From Bacteroidota bacterium (GTDB lineage Bacteria > Bacteroidota > Bacteroidia > AKYH767-A > OLB10), in the NCBI GenBank assembly GCA_016714005.1, contig JADJOA010000014.1:310001-374000 (forward strand): a stretch of DNA of 64,000 nt, read 5' to 3'. Each line of letters starts with the position of its first letter. Within the stretch, counting starts at the first letter, position 1. Position numbers and translations under genes: made by a program. Below are positions 40,276 to 48,541 of the stretch, in pieces. Under the pieces are notes generated by a model, which worked only from the letters and a program-made list of their open reading frames with translations, made no database searches and had not been told where the DNA came from.

Positions 40276-40770
40276 ATGACAAAACATATTTTGTTTCTCG
40301 CAGTAATTGTTTCATCCTTTTCTTTTTGCAAGACTAAAAACAAAGCTCAGTCTTCTTCTATTGACCCTGACTCTCTTGCTATAAGCATTTACAAATATCC
40401 CTGCTTTGGAAGATGCCCCTATTACGAAGCAAAAATTTACAGCAGCGGGTATGCTCTTTTTGATGGCAAACGCGACACTAAAAACATTGGCTTGTATGAA
40501 ACTACTTTCTCTAAAAAGGAAGTTGAAGAATTACTCAATGAAGCCAAAAGCATTAACTACATGAGCCTGCCCGACAGTTTTTACAATCCGGGGCTTGCCG
40601 ATTTTCCGGCAGTAATTACTTCTGTTAAGTTAAATGGTAAAAGAAAAACCGTTTACAATTGCCTGCCCAATGCACCTGATGAACTAAAAAAGTTTCAGCA
40701 ACGTTTGGATGAGTTTTTTACAAATGAAAACTCACAATGGCGTTTGCTAAAAGCCAAACAAGAAGATTAA
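40276..40770 (+). CDS. DUF6438 domain lipoprotein-like protein, 164 aa
   Basis: The N-terminus MTKHILFLAVIVSSFSFCK has a lipobox-like SFSFC, so it is probably a lipoprotein. The mature domain carries the DUF6438 pattern: ISIYKYPCFGRCPYYEAKIY, GYALFDGKRDTKNIGLYE, then LPDSFYNP and KTVYNCLP. Two conserved cysteines (CFGRCP) may form a disulphide. Function unknown; small members are common in Bacteroidota. Short gap to the peptidase gene at 40840. Confidence 0.7.
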   Translation: MTKHILFLAVIVSSFSFCKTKNKAQSSSIDPDSLAISIYKYPCFGRCPYYEAKIYSSGYALFDGKRDTKNIGLYETTFSKKEVEELLNEAKSINYMSLPDSFYNPGLADFPAVITSVKLNGKRKTVYNCLPNAPDELKKFQQRLDEFFTNENSQWRLLKAKQED

Positions 40771-40839
40771 ATTACAATACATGGAATTTCTCTGTGGCTG
40801 TTTAACTTTCTTACATTCGTCAAAAAAAATACTTAACTC

Positions 40840-42199
40840 ATGTTAAAGAATTTGCTCTGCCTGTTTCTTTTACCTGCTCTTTGTTTTTCGCAGGCTGAAG
40901 ATTCTATCACCATCAAAAAAATATTTGACCACTCACTTGCCAAAGGCAAGGGCTATGCCCTGGCTTGATTATTTAAGTAATAAAATAGGTTCGCGATTGA
41001 GCGGATCGGAGGGTGCCGATAAAGGCGTGCAGTGGTGTTTGGAGGAAAGCAAAAAATTTCTGACAATGCTTTTTTTGCAGGAAGTAATGGTGCCGCACTG
41101 GGTGCGTGGCGAAAAAGAAAAAGCATATTATGTAGTTAATGGAAAAAAAACTGAAGTGAATATTTGCGCTTTGGGCGGCAGCATTGCTACACCACTATCA
41201 GGCTTAATGGCCAACGTGGTTGAGGTAAAAAACTTTGATGAACTTAAATCGCTTGGCACAGAAAAAATAAAAGGCAAAATAGTTTTTTATAACCGCCCTA
41301 TGGATGTTACGCGCATACATTGTTTTGAAGCGTATGGCGGTGCCGTTAATCAAAGAGGCGGAGGTGCATTGCATGCTGCTAAGTATGGCGCTGTGGGCGT
41401 GGTAGTGCGTAGCATGACGCAGGAAATTGATAAATATCCACACACCGGAGCAATGCGGTATGACGATAGTATTCCAAGAATTCCGGCATGTGCAATTTCT
41501 ACGCTTGAAGCCAATGAGCTGAGCGCTTTGTTAAAGAAAGATGCCAATGTTCAGTTTTATTTTAAGCAAAGCTGTAACACATTGCCCGATAAATTATCAC
41601 ACAATGTAATTGCCGACCTAAAGGGCAGTGAATTTCCGGACGAAATTATTTTGGTGGGCGGTCATTTAGATTCGTGGGATTTGGCGCAAGGCGCGCATGA
41701 TGATGGTGCAGGCATTGTGCAAAGCATGGAAGTACTGAGTTTGTTTCGTGAACTTAATATTAAACCAAAACGTACCATTCGATTTGTAGGATTTATGAAT
41801 GAGGAGAATGGTGTGCGTGGCGCAAATAAATATGCCGAAGTTGCCAAAGAGAAAAAGGACAAACATATTGCCGCTATTGAAAGTGATGCCGGAGGTTTTG
41901 TGCCACGCGGTTTTTTTATGGAAGGCGATGAAACAAAACGCAACAAAATAAAATCGTGGGCAAAATTGTTTGAGCCGTATAACCTGCACTCATGGGATCA
42001 TGTAGGCAGCGGAACAGATGTGCACCCATTGGGAGAGCAAGGCGCATTTTTACTTGGGCTTTCTCCTGACCCGCAACGCTATTTTGATGTGCACCACAGC
42101 GCGCTTGATGTGTTTGAAATGATAAACAGAAGAGAACTTCAATTAGGCGCTGCATCAATGGCTGCACTTGTTTACATGATTGATAAGTACGGTTTGTAA
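40840..42199 (+). CDS. M28-family zinc aminopeptidase/carboxypeptidase Q-like (frameshift)
   Basis: ATG 40840 gives the signal peptide MLKNLLCLFLLPALCFSQ. The frame slips near 40955 (SLAKGKG then YAWLDYLSNKIGSRLSG) into the main frame that ends at 42199. A PA-like insert (GKIVFYNRPMD) precedes the zinc site: GGHLDSWDLAQGAHDDGAG with His and Asp ligands, NEENG with the catalytic and ligand Glu, and a C-terminal DVHHSALD His. About 452 residues. Periplasmic dizinc exopeptidase. SKKFLTMLFLQEV may hide another compensated slip (expected KISDNVFLQEV). Followed 9 bp later by rsmI. Confidence 0.85.
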
Positions 42200-42208
42200 A
42201 CAACAGTT

Positions 42209-42877
42209 ATGCTTACGCTTGTTCCCACCCCTATTGGTAATTTGCAGGACATAACGCTGCGTGCTTTAGAGACTTTAAAAAATACAGATATAATTTTAGC
42301 AGAAGACACGCGTACCACAGGCAACCTTTTAAGGCATTACGAGATTGACAAAAAACTTTTTGCGCACCATCAGCATAACGAACATGCATCGTCTGTAGAA
42401 ATTATACGCTTACTGAAAGAAGGCGTAAACATTTGCATGGTAACCGATGCAGGCACACCAGGTATTAGCGACCCAGGATTTTATTTGGTGCGCGAGTGCA
42501 TTAAAAATAATATTGAAGTAGAGTGCTTACCCGGTGCTACCGCTTTTGTTCCTGCGTTGGTAGTTTCAGGTTTTCCGTGTGATAAGTTCGTGTTTGAAGG
42601 GTTTCTTCCGCAAAAGAAAGGCAGGCATAGCAGGCTGGAGTTTTTAAAAACAGAAACACGTACCATTGTTTTTTACGAATCGCCTTTCAGGCTGGTAAAA
42701 GCATTAGAACAATTTGCCGAAGTGTTTGGTGCCGAAAGAGAAGTGTGCGTAGTACGCGAACTATCTAAAAAATTTGAAGAAAAGAAAAGAGGAACGCTTG
42801 CTGAAGTGATAACCCATTTTAAAAGTAAAGAAGTAAAGGGAGAGATAGTGATTGTGTTAAGGGGTGTGGATGAGTAG
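42209..42877 (+). CDS. rsmI: 16S rRNA (cytidine(1402)-2'-O)-methyltransferase
   Basis: Methylates C1402 of 16S rRNA with SAM. The opening TLVPTPIGNLQDITLRALE, AEDTRTTGNLLRHYEI, MVTDAGTPGISDPGF and GATAFVPALVVSGFP are diagnostic of RsmI within the tetrapyrrole-methylase fold. 222 residues, complete. Start is 9 bp after the M28 peptidase stop, so it is likely co-transcribed. Convergent with the MFS gene, 10 bp apart. Confidence 0.94.
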   Translation: MLTLVPTPIGNLQDITLRALETLKNTDIILAEDTRTTGNLLRHYEIDKKLFAHHQHNEHASSVEIIRLLKEGVNICMVTDAGTPGISDPGFYLVRECIKNNIEVECLPGATAFVPALVVSGFPCDKFVFEGFLPQKKGRHSRLEFLKTETRTIVFYESPFRLVKALEQFAEVFGAEREVCVVRELSKKFEEKKRGTLAEVITHFKSKEVKGEIVIVLRGVDE

Positions 42878-42887
42878 TATTATATTA

Positions 42888-44117
42888 CTACAACCTCAAC
42901 CCTCTCAACCTTTTTGCCTTTAAAGCTGTTATACCCACCACCAGCATAGTTGCACAACCGCCCAACACAACGGATGGCACCAGCCCTAACAGTTTTGCTG
43001 CCAAGCCCGATTCAAATGCACCTAATTCATTTGAACTTCCCACAAAAATGGAGTTTACTGCCGATACCCTTCCGCGCATTTCATCGGGCGTAAATGTTTG
43101 AATAATGGTAGCACGTATAACCACACTTATATTATCGAGCGCACCACTTACAAAAAGCAAAAAGCACGATAGCCAGAAATTTTTTGAAAGCGCAAAGCCA
43201 ATCATGCACAAACCAAAACCTGCTACGGATAACAACATTTTTTTTCCGGCATCTTTATGTGGCGGGAAGTAGGCAAGAAACAATGCCATAACCACAGCAC
43301 CTACTGCCGGTGCTGCGCGCAATATTCCTAATCCTTGCGGGCCGGTTTTTAATATTTCATCGGCAAAAATGGGAAGCAGGGCAACTGCACCACCAAACAA
43401 CACAGCAAACAAATCGAGCGTAATGGCTGAAATAATTAACTGGTTAGAGAAAACAAACTTTACTCCTTTTGATAGTGATTCGCCAATGCTTTCGTTGGCA
43501 TTTTTATAAACCACATGCCTGTCTTGCATAAAAGTGTATAACACAAGCGTTACTATTATAAATGCACACACAGCAATGGAAGAATAAAAAGCGCCAAACC
43601 ACGCATAGGCGAAACCACCTACTGCCGGTCCGGCAACGGCACCCACCTGCCAGAGGCTGCTGTTCCATGTAGAAGCGTTAACATATTTTTCTTTAGGCAC
43701 TAACTGTGGCCAAAATGCTGCTTGCGTAGGTGCATGAAAACCACGCGCTAATCCAATTAAAAAAATGGTAACATACACAAGCGTTATCTGGTTGTGAAAT
43801 AAATCTTTTACCACAAGCACTAAAAACACCGAAGCCAAAAAAGTAAGCAACGTTGACCATATCATTAATTTTTTACGGCTAAGCCTGTCAGCCAAATGCC
43901 CGCCAAATAATGCTATAGATAATGCAGGCACTGCTTCTACCAAACCAATTAAACCCAGCGAAAGCGGGTCTTTTGTTTTCTCATAAATAAACCAACTCAT
44001 TATTACTGCCTGCATCTGCAAAGCCACCGTTAAAAAAAACTTGGCAGAAACAAATCGCCTGTAATCTTTATAGCGCAGCGCTGCAAAAGGGTCTGATGCT
44101 TTTTTGAGTTCTGTCAT
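42888..44117 (-). CDS. MFS transporter, DHA3/EntS-like, 409 aa
   Basis: Multi-pass inner-membrane transporter with about 12 hydrophobic segments. Family motifs: GHLADRLSRKKLM (motif A, G-x-x-x-D-R-x-x-R-R-like), RGFHAPTQAAFWPQLV, and GALDNISVVIRATIIQTFTPDEMRGRVSAV, typical of the EntS/multidrug-export branch. Substrate unknown. The start ATG at 44117 comes directly after a hairpin-plus-T6 structure, so the transcript must start inside or read through it. It is the second gene after DUF2795 on the minus strand. Confidence 0.88.
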   Translation of the reverse strand: MTELKKASDPFAALRYKDYRRFVSAKFFLTVALQMQAVIMSWFIYEKTKDPLSLGLIGLVEAVPALSIALFGGHLADRLSRKKLMIWSTLLTFLASVFLVLVVKDLFHNQITLVYVTIFLIGLARGFHAPTQAAFWPQLVPKEKYVNASTWNSSLWQVGAVAGPAVGGFAYAWFGAFYSSIAVCAFIIVTLVLYTFMQDRHVVYKNANESIGESLSKGVKFVFSNQLIISAITLDLFAVLFGGAVALLPIFADEILKTGPQGLGILRAAPAVGAVVMALFLAYFPPHKDAGKKMLLSVAGFGLCMIGFALSKNFWLSCFLLFVSGALDNISVVIRATIIQTFTPDEMRGRVSAVNSIFVGSSNELGAFESGLAAKLLGLVPSVVLGGCATMLVVGITALKAKRLRGLRL

Positions 44118-44154
44118 AAAAAACGCAAGGGCTTATTGAAGTAATAAGCCCTTG
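44118..44154 (-). terminator. Rho-independent terminator directly before the MFS start codon
   Basis: On the minus strand, a 12-bp stem (44154-44143 with 44137-44126; CAAGGGCTTATT/AATAAGCCCTTG) with a 5-nt loop is followed by CG and a T6 run (44123-44118). It fits as the terminator of the DUF2795 gene. The T-run touches the ATG of the MFS gene. Confidence 0.82.
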
Positions 44155-44181
44155 TAATTCGTGTTCATTTTGTTTTGTTAA

Positions 44182-44403
44182 TTAGTATTCGTCTTCGTTA
44201 AAAAAGAAATCGTCCTTGGTTGGATAATCGGGCCATATTTCTTCAATGTTTTCGTAAGATTCGCCCTCATCTTCCAGTTCCTGGAGGTTTTCTACCACCT
44301 CCACCGGTGCGCCCGATCTTATGGCAAAGTCTATCAACTCATCCTTGGTGGCTGGCCATGGAGCATCTTCAAGGTGTTGTGCTAATTCTAATGTCCAATA
44401 CAT
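44182..44403 (-). CDS. DUF2795 domain protein, 73 aa
   Basis: The whole protein is the DUF2795 family: MYWTLELAQHLEDAPWPATK, ELIDFAIRSGAPVEVVENL, then an acidic tail ENIEEIWPDYPTKDDFFF. Small, cytoplasmic, highly conserved in Bacteroidota, function unknown. It has a good upstream promoter (44461-44490) and its own terminator, so it is an independent transcription unit. Confidence 0.9.
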   Translation of the reverse strand: MYWTLELAQHLEDAPWPATKDELIDFAIRSGAPVEVVENLQELEDEGESYENIEEIWPDYPTKDDFFFNEDEY

Positions 44404-44460
44404 ATTAAATCGTATTAAAAAATTATTCTAAAAAATTATTGTTCCTTTTTTAAGGGTGCG

Positions 44461-44490
44461 CGAAAGTATAAAAATACTTTACACTGCAAA
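44461..44490 (-). promoter_or_regulatory. Promoter of the DUF2795 gene
   Basis: On the minus strand, TTTG (44490-44487), an 18-bp spacer and TACTTTCG (44468-44461). This agrees well with the Bacteroidota -33/-7 pattern, with one mismatch in the -7 box. The start codon lies 58 nt downstream. Confidence 0.65.
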
Positions 44491-44639
44491 ATCAATTTTA
44501 GTGTTGCGATTTTACGTTGTTAAAAAGACCATTTTACCTCACAAAACGTTGAATTTTTAACAATATTTTACAGCGCCTTGTTGCCGGCTTCACCTAAAAA
44601 GACCTCAGCAGAAACACCCTTTTGCCTCGTAACATGCTT

Positions 44640-44670
44640 TTTGCGTAAGTAGGATAAATTTTTAGTTTTG
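44640..44670 (+). promoter_or_regulatory. Promoter of the DUF177-rpmF-plsX-fabH cluster
   Basis: TTTG (44640-44643), a 19-bp spacer and TAGTTTTG (44663-44670), a full match to TAnnTTTG. Transcription would begin near 44677, which argues against the TTG at 44668 as start of the DUF177 gene and favours 44698. Confidence 0.65.
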
Positions 44671-44697
44671 CGCGCTTGTTTGTTAATAACCCGTTCT

Positions 44698-45231
44698 TTG
44701 AATCCCTTTAAAACATATAGCATTCAATACGTTAACCTCAACGAGGGCGACCATCAATACAATTACACTGTTGATAATACCTTCTTTGAATTGTTTAACC
44801 ATAATGTGTACAACAAGGCAAGGTTTAATGTAATGCTTAATTTAAACAGGCATGGCAATATCATTACCCTGTTGTTTACTATTAAAGGCAGCATTACTGC
44901 CGATTGCGATGTTTGTTTAGAAGAGTTAATTGTAAATATTGAAACAGTGAAAGCCGTGCTTGTAAAACCTGCAGGCACCAGCCCCGATGATGTTGACGAA
45001 GATGAAGTGATAATTGCTGATAATGACAGCGAGATAAACGTAGCGCAACACATTTACGATTTTATAACGCTGGCTGTACCTGCAAGAAATGTGCACCCTA
45101 CTGATAAGAATGGCAATAGCACCTGCAACCCAAATGTTTTAAAAGAGCTTAACAAACATAAACCCGGCACGCATGATACAGAAGAAACAGATCCGCGCTG
45201 GGAAAAATTAAAAGGAATAAAAATTAAATAG
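44698..45231 (+). CDS. DUF177 (YceD-like) protein
   Basis: Family member that precedes rpmF in many bacteria; its E. coli relative YceD is linked to 23S rRNA processing. Start TTG 44698 gives NPFKTYSIQYVNLNEGDHQY, which fits the family N-terminus and the promoter position; the frame itself opens at 44668. Conserved features: CDVCLEEL, NVAQHIYDFITLAVPARNVHP, and TDPRWEKLKGI at the C-terminus. ~177 residues. First gene of the DUF177-rpmF-plsX-fabH operon. Confidence 0.85.
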   Translation: MNPFKTYSIQYVNLNEGDHQYNYTVDNTFFELFNHNVYNKARFNVMLNLNRHGNIITLLFTIKGSITADCDVCLEELIVNIETVKAVLVKPAGTSPDDVDEDEVIIADNDSEINVAQHIYDFITLAVPARNVHPTDKNGNSTCNPNVLKELNKHKPGTHDTEETDPRWEKLKGIKIK

Positions 45232-45275
45232 TTTAACATATCTTCTCATTAAAAGAAGAATAATATCAGAGTAAA

Positions 45276-45461
45276 ATGCCAAATCCAAAACACAAACACA
45301 GTAAGAGCCGCACAGCAAAACGCAGAACGCACCACAAAGCTGAAGTGCCAACAGTAGCCATTTGCCCAACTACAGGCGAAGCACACTTATACCACCGCGC
45401 TTACTGGCATGAGGGTAAAATGTATTACAAAGGAAAAGTTGTTATAGAAAAAGCAATTTAA
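45276..45461 (+). CDS. rpmF: 50S ribosomal protein L32
   Basis: 61 residues, complete. MPNPKHKHSKSRTAKRRTHH is the typical basic L32 N-terminus, then VAICPTTGEAHLYHRAYWH. Only one cysteine remains in the region where zinc-binding L32 has four, so this is a zinc-independent form. Classic neighbour of plsX and fabH, coupling ribosome and membrane-lipid synthesis. Confidence 0.96.
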   Translation: MPNPKHKHSKSRTAKRRTHHKAEVPTVAICPTTGEAHLYHRAYWHEGKMYYKGKVVIEKAI

Positions 45462-45483
45462 TTTAGTGAATTGCGGAATTAGT

Positions 45484-45535
45484 GAATTGGTGATGGATTG
45501 AATTTTTATTCACTGATTCAACCCTTTACCAATTC
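45484..45535 (+). promoter_or_regulatory. Inverted repeats in the rpmF-plsX gap
   Basis: GAATTGGT (45484-45491) pairs with ACCAATTC (45528-45535), and inside it TTGAAT (45498-45503) with ATTCAA (45516-45521). The structure fills the gap between rpmF and plsX and ends 19 nt before the plsX ATG. It could modulate expression of the downstream genes; no T-run follows, so it is not a classic terminator. Confidence 0.35.
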
Positions 45536-45554
45536 AACAATTAAACAATCAGGC

Positions 45555-46531
45555 ATGATAAAAATTGGTATTGATATAATGGGTGGCGATTTTGCACCGC
45601 TTGAAACAACGCTGGGTGCTATTGCTGCCGTTAAAGAATTACCACCACAAGAAGTACATATTGTATTAATAGGCGATGAGAAAAAATACTCCCTATACTT
45701 GAAGATAACGGAGTAAACCCACGCCTGTTTACCATTGTGCATACCAATGAAGTGATTGAAATGGCCGACAGCGCCACCAAATCTTTTCAGCAAAAACCAA
45801 AGTCAAGTATCTCTATTGGTTTTCATCTTTTAAAAGAAAAAAAGATTGATGCTTTTGCCAGTGCAGGTAACAGTGGCGCTATGCTGGTGGGTAGTATGTT
45901 TTCTGTAAAAACTATTCCGGGTATTTCTCGCCCAGCTATTTCTTCTATAGTTCCTAAAGAAGATGGCAGCACAGGTTTGTTTTTAGATGTAGGCGCTAAT
46001 GCCGATTGCAAACCCGAAATATTGCAGCAGTTTGGCATAATAGGTTCGTGCCTGGCAGAGTTTGTTTATCATATTAATAATCCTAAAGTAGGGTTAATGA
46101 ATATTGGTGAAGAAGAAGAGAAAGGAAACTTGCTGAGCAAAGAAGCGCACCAGCTTTTAAAAAATACCAAAGACATAAATTTTATTGGCAATGTAGAAGG
46201 ACGCGATATGTTTAACCACAAAGCAGACGTAATAGTTTGCGATGGGTTTACGGGTAACGTTATTTTAAAATTAGCCGAATCGTTTCACGAAATTATTATG
46301 AAACGAAATATTAAAGACCCTTACTTAGACCGTTTTGATTTTGAAGATTATGGCGGCACACCTGTGTTGGGCATAAACGGAAACGTAATTATTGCACATG
46401 GCATAAGCAAAGCCAAGGCAATTAAGAATATGATTTTGTTGAGCAAGGAAGTAGTGGAAGCAAAACTTTCGGAAAAAATTGCACACGTACTTCAGGATAA
46501 TTCTATAAACCAAACCTTACCACAGCAGTAA
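45555..46531 (+). CDS. plsX: Phosphate acyltransferase PlsX (one frameshift)
   Basis: Makes acyl-phosphate from acyl-ACP for phospholipid synthesis. ATG 45555 begins MIKIGIDIMGGDFAPLETTL. The frame breaks in the A6 run at 45681-45686 (GDEKK) and resumes ILPILEDNGVNPRLF. Then follow ASAGNSGAMLVGSMF, LFLDVGANADCKPEIL, LMNIGEEEEKGN, FIGNVEGRDMF and VCDGFTGNVILKLAE, all PlsX signatures. About 324 residues. The gene is normally needed for lipid synthesis, so the break is probably sequence error. The stop overlaps the fabH start (TAATG). Confidence 0.93.
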
Positions 46532-47520
46532 TGAGTAAGATAAGAGCCGCTATTACAGCAGTTCATGCATGGGTGCCCGAAACCAAGCTTACCAATGCAG
46601 ATTTGGAAACAATGGTTGATACCAACGATGAGTGGATACAATCGAGAACAGGAATTAAAGAAAGAAGAATTTTAAAAGGCGAAGGGCAAGGCACATCGGA
46701 AATAGGTATGCATGCCGTTAACGGGCTTTTGAAAAAACGCGGCATTAAAGCAGATGAAATTGATTTGCTTATTTGTGCAACTACCACGCCCGATATGCAG
46801 TTTCCGGCTACGGCAAATATTATTAGTGATAAAGTAGGAGCCATTAATGCTTTTAGTTACGACATTAATGCAGCATGCTCAGGTTTTTTATATGCAGTAG
46901 CAACAGGCAGTAAGTTTATTGAAAGCGGGCAGTACAAAAAAGTAGTGATTGTAGGTGCCGATAAAATGAGTTCTATTATTGATTACAGTGACCGTGCCAC
47001 CTGCATTATTTTTGGTGATGGTGGTGGTGCCATATTGTTAGAGCCCAATGAAACCGGTGCAGGCATTATTGATTCTATTTTAAAAAGCGATGGCAGCGGC
47101 AGACAGTTTTTACACCAGAAAGCCGGTGGAAGTGTAAAGCCTGCCACACACCAAACAGTTGATGCCAAAGAACATTACGTTTACCAGGAAGGACAAACTG
47201 TTTTTAAGTTTGCTGTAAAAGGCATGGCAGATGTTAGTGCCGAGATTATGGAACGCAACAACCTAACTGCTGCCGATGTTGCATGGCTTGTGCCACATCA
47301 GGCAAACAAACGCATAATAGATGCAACGGCTAACCGCATGGGTGTGGGTCCTGAAAAAGTAATGCTGAATATTGAACGCTACGGAAATACTACCAATGGC
47401 ACCTTGCCACTTTGTTTATGGGAGTATGAGCCGCAATTAAAAAAAGGCGACAACATTATACTTGCTGCTTTTGGCGGAGGCTTTACCTGGGGCGCCATTT
47501 ATTTAAAGTGGGCGTATTAG
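46531..47520 (+). CDS. fabH: 3-oxoacyl-ACP synthase III FabH
   Basis: Condenses acetyl-CoA with malonyl-ACP to start fatty acid synthesis. The triad is visible: Cys116 (NAACSGFLYA), His256 (PHQANKRII) and Asn286 (YGNTTNG). 329 residues, complete. Starts within the TAATG overlap with plsX, so translation is coupled. Last gene of the cluster; no accBC follows, unlike in many relatives. Confidence 0.96.
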   Translation: MSKIRAAITAVHAWVPETKLTNADLETMVDTNDEWIQSRTGIKERRILKGEGQGTSEIGMHAVNGLLKKRGIKADEIDLLICATTTPDMQFPATANIISDKVGAINAFSYDINAACSGFLYAVATGSKFIESGQYKKVVIVGADKMSSIIDYSDRATCIIFGDGGGAILLEPNETGAGIIDSILKSDGSGRQFLHQKAGGSVKPATHQTVDAKEHYVYQEGQTVFKFAVKGMADVSAEIMERNNLTAADVAWLVPHQANKRIIDATANRMGVGPEKVMLNIERYGNTTNGTLPLCLWEYEPQLKKGDNIILAAFGGGFTWGAIYLKWAY

Positions 47521-47627
47521 GATTGGGGATTTTACCTGTAAGGTACAGCCGAGATTTGTGCGGTATAACTGTCAGGTTCAATTCCCGACAGTATTAGTTA
47601 GGCTTTTCTTACTTTTCTCCTCATCAG

Positions 47628-48514
47628 TTAAAACCTAAAGATGGTTTTTTCATATTCTGTGTGATGGTTTCGATGAATTAATGTTGTCTCCTTAATATTT
47701 TCCAGTAATTGATACTTGTCTATTCGCTTTTTAAATTTTAGTTTTTTCTTCTGATTCCTTCCATACTTGCTTAATACATTATAAAAAATTAAACCAAGTT
47801 GATCATCTGTTAGTTGCGTTTGAATGATATCTATGTATTTTCTTTCATCACCATAATTTTCTCTTTCTTGAATTGCATACTTAATGAGACTATTTAAATA
47901 CCTGAAAAAATGTCCAAGTTCAGATGTATGTCTTTGAAAAAAGTACTCATATATCAATATCCAAGTTTCTATATCTTTATTTAAAGTTATATCTATTAAA
48001 AAATGATCCTTCAACTGTTCATCATCTAATTGGTGGTCTTTAGAATAATTCTCTTTTAAATAATTAAACACTGGAGAGTTGTTAATTGATATAGCTATAA
48101 ATTCTTTAAAAGCTTGTTTAAAATATTCGTAACCTGATGCTTCAAAACTTTCCTGTAAATTATGGTCTAGGAAGGTCCCTTTAGTATTTGCAATTAGCTC
48201 ATTCAATAATATTAGACGTTGAAAAAAATATTTTCAAAGGAGTCTTTCCTTTGTAAACTCATCTGAGTCTTATTAAGTGTGTAGATAAAAAATAGGTTCA
48301 TAAAACCTAATATGGTTCCAATCACCCCTCCAACGTATCCTCCAAAGTTACCCCATGAGTCCGTGCTTTGCGAAAAACCATAGTTCCTGAAAGTTTGGTA
48401 GTAAAATGTTAGGCTCAAAATCAAAAAGATTATCGTTATTAAAACAATAATTATAAGAGAATATTTCTTAAAAAAATATTGTACTGCTTGATATTTCTTC
48501 TTAAAAGTACTCAT
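47628..48514 (-). CDS. Putative phage abortive-infection protein, putAbiC-like (one frameshift)
   Basis: The first frame (48514-48212) has two membrane segments, residues ~20-41 (IIIVLITIIFLILSLTFYY) and ~54-80 (NFGGYVGGVIGTILGFMNLF), then SFENIFF. A slip in a T6 run near 48225 joins QRLILLNELIANTKGTF and the 192-residue frame. That part has FFQRHTSELGHFFRYLNSLI and IDIIQTQLTDDQLGLIFYNV, matching the putative abortive infection (putAbiC) family. About 295 residues. Likely a membrane-anchored defence or stress protein; an actual anti-phage role is inferred from family name only. It follows cysS by 27 bp on the same strand. Confidence 0.7.
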
Positions 48515-48541
48515 GTCTAAAAAAACAAAAGTTACAATTGT

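Noticed and set aside
45484..45535. Terminator between rpmF and plsX
   Set aside because: The hairpin is interrupted and no T-run follows; the operon arrangement argues for read-through.
47560..47606. tRNA-like segment (GTCAGGTTCAATTCCCGACAG) resembling a T arm after fabH
   Set aside because: The stem has an A:C mismatch and no matching acceptor, D or anticodon arms are found upstream; not a tRNA.
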